From a virus: 48,795 bases of DNA. Below, in pieces: positions 28,311 to 34,394 of this stretch. Position 1 is the stretch's first letter; each line of letters starts with the position of its first letter. Made by a program: the position numbers and the translations under genes. The notes under the pieces were generated by a model that saw only the letters and a list, made by a program, of their open reading frames with translations, did not search any database and was not told where the DNA came from. The stretch is taken from positions 1 to 48,795 of IMG/VR virus record IMGVR_UViG_3300047586_000039; one strand, given 5' to 3'.

Positions 28311-28849
28311 GAAAAATAGCGGATAATATAAAAGGATATTTGTTTGATGTGTTCCTAATCGTGGTTTCCTTGTACGCCATTGTCCTGCTGTTTCTGGCGT
28401 TATGGCCTTCGGATCCTATCCGGGTGGATAGCATCTCGCTCAATAAAACAACCGTGGAACAGGGGAAGGAAATATGCTTCAAGTTTGAAGGAGAGAAGTA
28501 TCATCCCATCCCGGTGGCTGCCACGATAGAACTTGTCAATGGCGAATCAGTTGCCCTTATGAATTACACCTCAAATAATCCCGTAGGAGGTCCGTTCAAG
28601 TGGAGATGCTTTTCTATTCCCTATCATGTCCCTCCCGGAAAATGGCAACTTCGCTGGACGGGCAGATATCAAATGAACCCCTTGCGTCATGTGATTAAAA
28701 CTAAGGACAGCGGATGGTTTGAGGTTACGGAAGGGTGGGTCAATGGCTTACAGGGTGCACGAGGGATTCAGGGAGAGAAGGGTGCACGAGGGATTCAGGG
28801 AGAGAAGGGCGACAAAGGCGGTGTAAGTCTGTTCGGCAAAGGGCGATAA
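28307..28849 (+). CDS. Membrane-anchored protein with collagen-like tail
   Basis: 180 residues. N-terminal membrane segment (about 13-33, VFLIVVSLYAIVLLFLALW), then a beta domain (VDSISLNKTTVEQGKEICFKFEG...WQLRWTGRY), then a collagen-type G-x-y tail: GARGIQGEK twice followed by GDKGG. The tail comes from a perfect 27-bp tandem repeat. Topology suggests it projects into the periplasm. Role unknown. Confidence 0.6.
   Translation: MRKIADNIKGYLFDVFLIVVSLYAIVLLFLALWPSDPIRVDSISLNKTTVEQGKEICFKFEGEKYHPIPVAATIELVNGESVALMNYTSNNPVGGPFKWRCFSIPYHVPPGKWQLRWTGRYQMNPLRHVIKTKDSGWFEVTEGWVNGLQGARGIQGEKGARGIQGEKGDKGGVSLFGKGR
28754..28807 (+). repeat. Perfect 27-bp tandem repeat, two copies
   Basis: The unit at 28754-28780 is repeated base for base at 28781-28807 and encodes GARGIQGEK in each. 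A recent duplication; the next gene starts with its own 27-bp duplication. Confidence 0.95.
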
Positions 28850-28903
28850 ATGAGACCGGGGCAGTCCGGGCAAACAATGAGACCGGGGCAGTCCGGGCAA
28901 GGC
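28850..28903 (+). repeat. 27-bp tandem repeat at the lysin start, two copies
   Basis: 28850-28876 and 28877-28903 share the first 24 bases exactly (encoding MRPGQSGQ) and differ in the last three. Both copies start with ATG, so the repeat duplicates the start codon as well. Confidence 0.9.
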
Positions 28904-29275
28904 GAAATGAACCTACTGACCAAACAGATTGAAGTGAAGGACAAGATCATCAAGATCGCCACGGCTATGGGCGTCGATCCCCTGTGGGCTGTCTCAATCG
29001 CCATGGTGGAGAGCTCCCTTGGGATGCAGCAGAAATCCCCTACCGGATGCAAGGGGGTGTTTCAGTTGTCAGCCATAGCTATGAAAGACCTGCTACAAGA
29101 GATGGAAAAGAGTGACGATGATCTGATTGACATCGCCTGCGGTCTGGCTTTCCTTCATCTGCTCCTAAATCGGCACAAGACTATCGAAGCGGCTACAATG
29201 AAGTTCTGTGATCCAAATGACCGGAGTTTCTACGTTTCAAAGGTCATTAACTACATGGAAGCATTCAAACAATAA
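28850..29275 (+). CDS. Lytic transglycosylase-like endolysin
   Basis: 141 residues. AMGVDPLWAVSIAMVESSLG (about 39-58) with the catalytic Glu, then SPTGCKGVFQLSAIAM and later ALHLLL/YVSKVI, resemble the SLT goose-lysozyme fold. Length is short for the family. The first 20 residues (MRPGQSGQ twice) come from a tandem repeat; ATG 28908 (ribosome-binding site AAGGCG) is the alternative start without it. Likely the lysin that cuts peptidoglycan, with holin-like proteins beside it. Confidence 0.65.
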   Translation: MRPGQSGQTMRPGQSGQGEMNLLTKQIEVKDKIIKIATAMGVDPLWAVSIAMVESSLGMQQKSPTGCKGVFQLSAIAMKDLLQEMEKSDDDLIDIACGLAFLHLLLNRHKTIEAATMKFCDPNDRSFYVSKVINYMEAFKQ

Positions 29276-29295
29276 GGAAAGGATAGGAGAACATC

Positions 29296-29658
29296 ATGGA
29301 CATAATCACCATGCGGCAAATCATAGATGACAGTATCATTGCGCTCGGGAAGGTCGCGGCGGCCCTCAAGGATCAGGCGGGAGGGGTTATTCACACGCCC
29401 TTCGGGGACTATGATCCGAGTAAGCTGAATGCGGTCCCGGAGCCGACTGTTCCTGGGGCCATTCCTATACCGGATAAACCTTACGTCCGGGATCAGAACG
29501 CGATCTATGACCAGAACATCTATGGTGCCAATGGGTGGCGCACACCGGAACTTTACTCGGCGGCAATCAAAACAAATTGGGATCTCTGGAAGATGGGAAC
29601 CCCCGATGCGTTGGCGGAGCCAGCGGCCTTCATGGCCGACTGGCCACAGTATTTTTAA
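29296..29658 (+). CDS. Hypothetical protein
   Basis: 120 residues; helical N-terminus, then Pro-rich (PEPTVPGAIPIPDKPYV) and an aromatic C-terminus ending WPQYF. AAGGA before ATG 29296. Possibly structural. Function unknown. Confidence 0.5.
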   Translation: MDIITMRQIIDDSIIALGKVAAALKDQAGGVIHTPFGDYDPSKLNAVPEPTVPGAIPIPDKPYVRDQNAIYDQNIYGANGWRTPELYSAAIKTNWDLWKMGTPDALAEPAAFMADWPQYF

Positions 29659-29721
29659 CACCGACTAAAACGGGGCGCATAGCGCAGACCGGGGCGCGGA
29701 ACCCGGATGAAAGGAGAAATC

Positions 29722-30138
29722 ATGAAAAGAATATTTTTGGCATTGCCGCTTGTTTTGTTACTGCTGACCCTTGCCGTGCCTTTATTTTCGGCGGATCAAC
29801 CAGTAAGCAAATCCCTGTCGTTCGCATGGGAGCAGACCGATCTGACCTATATCAACGGCTGGTCGCTTTACTGGAGTCCGACCCCCGGCACGGGATACGT
29901 GAAGGTGATTGACATCCCCTACGTGGCGGGCAGCGGCCCGACATTTACCACAGCAACAGTTCTGAATGTCACCGGATCGCCTGGTGCGACGGTCAATAAA
30001 TATTTCGTACTGACCGCGAACGGAACTCAGGGCCTTAGTTCGGATTATTCAAACGAGGTAAGTTACGGATTTGTGATTCCGTTTCCTGCTCCATCGGCGC
30101 CGTTTAATCTGAAAGTCACGGTAACCGTTGGACAGTAA
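29722..30138 (+). CDS. Exported fibronectin-like protein
   Basis: 138 residues from ATG 29722 (AAAGGAG just upstream). A clear signal peptide (KRIFLALPLVLLLLTLAVPLFSA, cut near residue 25) precedes one FN3-like beta domain (SLSFAWEQTD...YINGWSLYWSPTPGTGY...YFVLTANGTQGLSSDYSNEVSYGF). An exported single domain is a typical moron that acts at the host surface, for example in superinfection exclusion or adhesion. Alternative: a virion decoration protein with a wrongly predicted signal. Confidence 0.6.
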   Translation: MKRIFLALPLVLLLLTLAVPLFSADQPVSKSLSFAWEQTDLTYINGWSLYWSPTPGTGYVKVIDIPYVAGSGPTFTTATVLNVTGSPGATVNKYFVLTANGTQGLSSDYSNEVSYGFVIPFPAPSAPFNLKVTVTVGQ

Positions 30139-30165
30139 CTTCAAGGAAAAGATGAGGAGGAAGTC

Positions 30166-30306
30166 ATGCTTACAGTATTTTTGATTTTGGCAATAGCGGC
30201 GTTTGCGGTAACAATCACATCGGCAATGGGAAAATGCCCTCTATGGGTAGGAGTGATAATCCTTTGCATTATGGAACTACTCCGGGCATTGCCACTGGGC
30301 AGGTGA
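30166..30306 (+). CDS. Two-helix membrane peptide, holin-like
   Basis: 46 residues: two hydrophobic segments (about 2-18 and 26-42) linked by GKCP. GAGGAGGAAG precedes ATG 30166. Size and pattern fit a minimal class II holin or pinholin, but no family is certain. Confidence 0.5.
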   Translation: MLTVFLILAIAAFAVTITSAMGKCPLWVGVIILCIMELLRALPLGR

Positions 30307-30307
30307 T

Positions 30308-30388
30308 ATGAAATCCACCGGCGCGAAATTAAAGGAAGAGGCCAAACGGATCAAACGGCAGAAGCGGAAGAGGCGGGGGAAAAAGTGA
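30308..30388 (+). CDS. 26-residue Lys/Arg-rich peptide, copy 1
   Basis: MKSTGAKLKEEAKRIKRQKRKRRGKK. It is paralogous to 31380-31460: the first 21 bases are identical and the first 10 residues agree. The stop overlaps the next GTG. The pair of a basic peptide and an exported protein occurs twice in this cluster. Function unknown; antimicrobial-like or regulator of export are guesses. Confidence 0.55.
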   Translation: MKSTGAKLKEEAKRIKRQKRKRRGKK

Positions 30389-30465
30389 GAAAGATCATCA
30401 TAGTAATCCTGATTTTCGCGGTCATTCAGGGTTGTTGGAGTAGTTTCCTATACACGGCGCGATAA
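30385..30465 (+). CDS. Tiny lipoprotein (26 residues)
   Basis: GTG 30385 overlapping the preceding stop. RKIIIVILIFAVIQGC is a signal sequence with a lipobox ending QGC, leaving a mature lipopeptide of about 10 residues. This is close to the minimal size of an Rz1-like outer-membrane spanin. No Rz partner was found. Same peptide-plus-exported-protein layout as at 31380. Confidence 0.45.
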   Translation: MRKIIIVILIFAVIQGCWSSFLYTAR

Positions 30466-30475
30466 AGTAGGATTT

Positions 30476-30697
30476 ATGAAAAGATTTATGCTGTTGATGA
30501 TTGGATTGACGTTATTGGCATTGACGGGATGCTCGACGCTTACAGTCACGTCTCCTGATGGAACGACCCTGAAATATAACAGTTTCATGGGGACGACTGA
30601 TAATCTTAAAACAGGTGGAACTATTCCTGTAACATTCAAGGGTGCCGGTTCGTTGGACTTGCAAGCTTTAATGGATGCAATGAAGGTGACGAAATGA
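30476..30697 (+). CDS. Small lipoprotein
   Basis: 73 residues with signal and lipobox LTGC (MKRFMLLMIGLTLLALTGC), then STLTVTSPDGTTLKYNSFMG, a beta-hairpin domain. Likely outer-membrane or periplasmic, spanin or moron. Stop overlaps the next start. Confidence 0.65.
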   Translation: MKRFMLLMIGLTLLALTGCSTLTVTSPDGTTLKYNSFMGTTDNLKTGGTIPVTFKGAGSLDLQALMDAMKVTK

Positions 30698-31383
30698 CAC
30701 GGATTCTGGCTCCACTTGTGGTTGGGTATCTCAACAATAACAATATCGCTCAACTGCATGATCCCTTTGGATTTCAATCCGATGAGCTGAAAAAGCATGG
30801 ACTGAAGGATGAGGTTTGGGCGCAGACAGGATTCGTCTTCGACTTTGAAAGCATACCCAATCTCATCCGCGGGCCGGTAGGGGAAAACAAGCGAGGCGGC
30901 GCTTCTCACGACATCTTGAGCAGGAAGAACGTCTGTCCCGGAATCACGCAAGGCATCGCTGCCGACGTGTACTTTGAAATCATGGAATATTGTGATTCTA
31001 TTGATACTCAACGATTCGCCGAAGAGAAACATCCCTATTTGCCTACGGGAGTAATTGTCCCTTATGTCAAGACACGGGATTGGTTGAGGCGGTGGACGAA
31101 AAGCACGGTTGTCAGATACTGGCCTGGAGGCTTTTGGCAGAAATATAAAATGACAGCGACGAGCGAAGAGATATACGGCCTTGGAGGAGACCCCTACATC
31201 ACGGCTGAGAAACTGGCTGCCATTATTGAAAAACAGGAACAGGTGACGGCGGACATAAAGGACGTTCAGGTCGAGCAGAAAGCAGACCTCGTAGATGCCA
31301 GCGAGAAGGTTACGGAAGACCTGAAAGATGTCAAGGCCGACGTTGTGGCAAAGACGGAGATGCCGGCGGGGGACTTGAAATGA
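30694..31383 (+). CDS. DUF1353-family protein with coiled-coil tail
   Basis: 229 residues. FVFDFESIPNLIRGPVGENKRGGASHDILSRKN (about 48-80) is the DUF1353 core found in many phages and near lysis genes; function not known. The C-terminal 60 residues form a coiled coil (AAIIEKQEQVTADIKDVQVEQKADLV). Overlaps both flanking genes by 4 bases. Confidence 0.75.
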   Translation: MTRILAPLVVGYLNNNNIAQLHDPFGFQSDELKKHGLKDEVWAQTGFVFDFESIPNLIRGPVGENKRGGASHDILSRKNVCPGITQGIAADVYFEIMEYCDSIDTQRFAEEKHPYLPTGVIVPYVKTRDWLRRWTKSTVVRYWPGGFWQKYKMTATSEEIYGLGGDPYITAEKLAAIIEKQEQVTADIKDVQVEQKADLVDASEKVTEDLKDVKADVVAKTEMPAGDLK

Positions 31384-31460
31384 AATCCACCGGCGCGAAA
31401 CTGAAAGAGCAGGCCCGAAAAGAGAAGAAGGCCAAACGGAAAAAGAAGGTGAAGCGATGA
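31380..31460 (+). CDS. 26-residue Lys/Arg-rich peptide, copy 2
   Basis: MKSTGAKLKEQARKEKKAKRKKKVKR. Same length and start as 30308-30388; diverged afterwards. ATGA overlaps on both sides. It precedes another exported protein, keeping the pattern of copy 1. Confidence 0.55.
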   Translation: MKSTGAKLKEQARKEKKAKRKKKVKR

Positions 31461-31825
31461 AACGAGCCATCCTGATAATCACTATCCTGCTTTTCGCCAC
31501 TTTCGCCATGGCCGCCCATGTCGAAAAAGAGCACTACTATCAGGCCAAATGGTGTGCGGCTCATCAGGGAACGATGGAGCACGTCTTGTCAGACAAGGCG
31601 CGGGTTGATTGTTTAACAAGTGAGTACGCCGTGGAGATGGATTTCGCTCCCCACGCTTACGAGAGTATTGGTCAGGCCCTTTATTACGGAATCAAGACAG
31701 GCAAAAAGCCGGGGGTGGTCCTGATCATGGAAAAGCCGGGTGATGGTGTTTTCCTGGAACGTCTTGAGGCCGTTGCGAAGCAATACGGAATAAAGGTGTG
31801 GATCGTGCAGGGGGTAGAGGAATGA
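31457..31825 (+). CDS. Exported protein with RVDCLT...E-x-D motif
   Basis: 122 residues with signal peptide (MKRAILIITILLFATFAMA), then HYYQAKWCAAHQGTMEHVLSDKARVDCLTSEYAVEMDF (about 24-64) and IGQALYYGIKTGKKPGVVLIM. This family is widespread in bacteria and looks like a PD-(D/E)XK fold with D and E-x-D (from RVDCLT and AVEMDF). Function not established; here it is a secreted moron. Confidence 0.65.
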   Translation: MKRAILIITILLFATFAMAAHVEKEHYYQAKWCAAHQGTMEHVLSDKARVDCLTSEYAVEMDFAPHAYESIGQALYYGIKTGKKPGVVLIMEKPGDGVFLERLEAVAKQYGIKVWIVQGVEE

Positions 31826-32769
31826 TACTGAAACTGTATTCGCCACCGGCTATTGAGCCTGTCTCCCTCCAGGACATGCGTGAACATTTACGTTTAGATT
31901 CGGGCTCATTTTTTTCAAATCTCGATCCGCTTCAATCCATCGTCCCCGGTAGTCACGCGGTTGTCGTCGGATATACCCTTCTTGGGGCCTACGCCGACGT
32001 TTTGGGTTATTCGGCGGTAGGCATCCTGGATTCAGGAACGAATCAAGCTACGGGCACGGCGGATGTGAAAATCCAGGAGTCTGACGACCATGTCACATGG
32101 AACGACTGGACGGGGGGAGCCTTCACCCAGGTCACGACGGCGAACGACAACGCCATTCAAAAACTCGCCTACACCGGATCGAAGCAGTATATCCGGGTTG
32201 TTGCGAAGGTCCTGCTGGGCGCCTGTGAATTTGGGGTTCAAATCGCCCGGTATGCCGGCGACACGACGGAGGACACGATCCTTTCCGCCCTCATCACGGC
32301 AGCCCGGCAACAGGTGGAGGCGATCACGCAAAGGCAACTCGTGACAGCTACCTGGGATGCCTGGCTCGATGAGTTCCCGGATCGCGATTACATCGTCCTC
32401 CCATTCGGCCAGTTATCCAGCGTGACATCGGTCGCCTATACCGACAGCGATGGAGTATCGCATCCGATGACGCTCACGACGGATTATCTGGTTGACGACG
32501 ATTCAGATCCAGGGCGCATCGTTCTCCCATATTCGGTATCATGGCCCAGCTTCACGGGGCACCCTGTCAATCCTATAAGTGTACGCTTCATTTGTGGCTA
32601 TGGGTCCACAACGGCCTCGGTCCCGGCGGCGATCGTGACGGCGATCAAGATGCTCTGCGAGGACCTCTTTAATAATCGCAGCGCGACGCACACGCAGCAG
32701 GCGGGGAACGTGACGGAAAACAAGGCTGTTTTATCACTTTTATGGCCCTATAGGCTCTGGAACTTCTAA
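31822..32769 (+). CDS. Head-tail connector (gp6-like) with inserted beta domain
   Basis: 315 residues from ATG 31822 (GTAGAGGA upstream; 31798 is an upstream in-frame start). PVSLQDMREHLRLDSG (about 12-27) and the C-terminal DTILSALITAARQQVEAITQRQLVTATWDAWLDEFP plus LPFGQLSSVTSVAYTDSDG are the connector family. Between them lies an about 90-residue beta insertion (VPGSHAVVVGYTLLGAYADVLGYSAVG...IQESDDHVTWNDWTGGAFTQV). The insertion would project from the neck and may serve as a decoration. Confidence 0.75.
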   Translation: MILKLYSPPAIEPVSLQDMREHLRLDSGSFFSNLDPLQSIVPGSHAVVVGYTLLGAYADVLGYSAVGILDSGTNQATGTADVKIQESDDHVTWNDWTGGAFTQVTTANDNAIQKLAYTGSKQYIRVVAKVLLGACEFGVQIARYAGDTTEDTILSALITAARQQVEAITQRQLVTATWDAWLDEFPDRDYIVLPFGQLSSVTSVAYTDSDGVSHPMTLTTDYLVDDDSDPGRIVLPYSVSWPSFTGHPVNPISVRFICGYGSTTASVPAAIVTAIKMLCEDLFNNRSATHTQQAGNVTENKAVLSLLWPYRLWNF

Positions 32770-33107
32770 TGCAATCGGGTGACCTGAAAAGCAGAATTAC
32801 GGTCGAAGCTCAGACGAAAGTCTCTGACGGCGGAGGATCATTTACAACGGTCTGGATTGCCCTCCCGCAGTTCACCAATATCTTCTCATCGAAATGGGGC
32901 GTGAAGGGAAGTGAGGCATTCGAGGGGGGGAGAACGGTAGCGATAGCAGACTACAGACGGAGGATTCATTTTCGCCGGATTTTCAAAAGCACATGGAGAA
33001 TCCACGACCTCTTTACGGGCGCATATGAGAGCATCGTCACGAAGCCGATTGACCTGAACGACGATCATCAATGGCTTGAGTTTTACACCAAGGAGGTCAC
33101 AGCCTAA
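32769..33107 (+). CDS. Head-tail joining protein
   Basis: 112 residues: SGDLKSRITVEAQTKVSDGGGSFTTVWIAL, then VKGSEAFEGGRTVAIADYRRRIHFRRIFKSTWRIHDL, matching the Phage_H_T_join (SPP1 gp16-like) family. It closes the portal hole. TAATG overlap with the connector. Confidence 0.75.
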   Translation: MQSGDLKSRITVEAQTKVSDGGGSFTTVWIALPQFTNIFSSKWGVKGSEAFEGGRTVAIADYRRRIHFRRIFKSTWRIHDLFTGAYESIVTKPIDLNDDHQWLEFYTKEVTA

Positions 33108-33520
33108 TGGACGCCCTCCGGATCGGCATATTCTCTCTCTTCACCGCCGCAAGCGACTTTTACGCGGATGTTGCCGGGCGTCTCTATTTTGGGGATGCCC
33201 CAGAGGGAACAGAGATGCCCTATGCCTTATTTTTTTACGTCTCTGATACCAATGATGACGTTTTCTCAGGCCAGGGGAAAGAGGTTTATGTCCAATTCAG
33301 TCTTTTCTCTGGGGATTCCTCGCCGGCGGCGATCCTGAAAATGGATACGGATTTGACGGCAATGTTCAAGGATAAGACTTTCACCGCAACCGGATGGACA
33401 GTGATCAACATGAAGCGGGTACAGGGAAGTGGGCCGATCTATAATTCGGCGGACGTTGAGGCGGGGACGGGGTTTTACTGGCAATCTGACATAGATTTCG
33501 TTGTTACGTGTCAAGCGTAG
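33107..33520 (+). CDS. Tail terminator-like protein (DUF3168-like)
   Basis: 137 residues, following the joining protein with a 1-base overlap. The pattern IFSLFTAASDFYADVAGRLYFGDAPEGTEMPYALFFYVSDTN fits the tail terminator/completion family, as does the final strand and order in the operon. Sequence identity is low, so the call rests partly on position. Confidence 0.65.
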   Translation: MDALRIGIFSLFTAASDFYADVAGRLYFGDAPEGTEMPYALFFYVSDTNDDVFSGQGKEVYVQFSLFSGDSSPAAILKMDTDLTAMFKDKTFTATGWTVINMKRVQGSGPIYNSADVEAGTGFYWQSDIDFVVTCQA

Positions 33521-33531
33521 AAAAGGGAGAC

Positions 33532-33717
33532 ATGGAAAAGAAACTGGACGAAATCAAAAGATCCGAATGGATCGCATTTCAATGGATCGAAATACCGAGG
33601 GCTATGGGAGATGAAGAGCGGACATTTATGGCAGATGGAAAACGCACCCCCGCAGAGGCGGCGCAGGCTGCTGATGAGTGGGACATAACAGCGGAAGAAA
33701 GGGCGGAATTCGCATGA
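33532..33717 (+). CDS. Small hypothetical protein
   Basis: 61 residues from ATG 33532 (AAGGGAG upstream; an upstream in-frame ATG at 33508 lies inside the previous gene). Acidic, with no domain (LDEIKRSEWIAFQWIEIPRAMGDEERTFMADGKRTP). Ends in an ATGA overlap with the methyltransferase. Confidence 0.5.
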   Translation: MEKKLDEIKRSEWIAFQWIEIPRAMGDEERTFMADGKRTPAEAAQAADEWDITAEERAEFA

Positions 33718-34394
33718 AGAATAAAAATATCATAATAGTTCGGAACCTGATCCGGTGCCTTGACCTTGACAGTCTAAGAAATCCTGAAGTCGTGGCGAAT
33801 CTTGTGCGGTGTTTTGGAATTGTCAACTGGGGGCCACTGACGACCGGGCCGGAAATACAGTTTATCGTTCCGATGGGAATAGCTCAAACGCCGGATCAAA
33901 TTGCCAAGGCCCTTGTCTATCTCAGTAGATTTAAGATCGATTCTTTTTGCGAGGTCGGGGTTTATCATGGCGGGAATTTCCTTTTCACTTCGGAATATCT
34001 CAGTCGGTTCAATCCTGAAATTCAATGCCTTGGAGTGGACCCGACAAACTACCTTGATTCGGATATCCGGTCCATGATCGATACGGAATTGTTTATGTCC
34101 CTTAAATCCATAACGAGCGAGGAGATTAAGGGGCGAGAATTTGACTTTGTTTTCATTGACGGCGAACACAGGGCACCCTGGCCAGCAAAAGATTACGAGA
34201 ATGTCGGCCAGTACGCTAAAATATGCGGTTTCCATGACCTTCAGGACCCCGGTTGGCCCGACGTGGCGAAGTTTTGGGAGACGTTAAAGGGGAATAGGAA
34301 AAAGGTGATGGTCGAATTCCTTGATGACCCGTCCGGGTGTTCAACGCACGGGATCGGGATCATCCACGATAAAGAAGGGAAGGCGGCGGAATGA
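33714..34394 (+). CDS. SAM-dependent methyltransferase (class I, Methyltransf_24-like)
   Basis: 226 residues from ATG 33714 overlapping the previous stop. SFCEVGVYHGGNFLFTSEYL (about 74-93) is motif I, CLGVDPTNYLD (about 105) motif II, and FDFVFIDGEHRAPWPAKDYEN (about 138-160) the post-I/IV region. It is followed by a 4-base overlap with a multidomain glycosyltransferase, so both may modify one glycan. Absent from ordinary siphophage tail operons. Confidence 0.75.
   Translation: MKNKNIIIVRNLIRCLDLDSLRNPEVVANLVRCFGIVNWGPLTTGPEIQFIVPMGIAQTPDQIAKALVYLSRFKIDSFCEVGVYHGGNFLFTSEYLSRFNPEIQCLGVDPTNYLDSDIRSMIDTELFMSLKSITSEEIKGREFDFVFIDGEHRAPWPAKDYENVGQYAKICGFHDLQDPGWPDVAKFWETLKGNRKKVMVEFLDDPSGCSTHGIGIIHDKEGKAAE

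Noticed and set aside
30448-31509. Leftward ORF of 353 residues
   Set aside because: It overlaps lipoprotein, DUF1353 and peptide genes with good starts and signals on the plus strand. Its composition is that of a reverse-strand shadow and no start signal was found.
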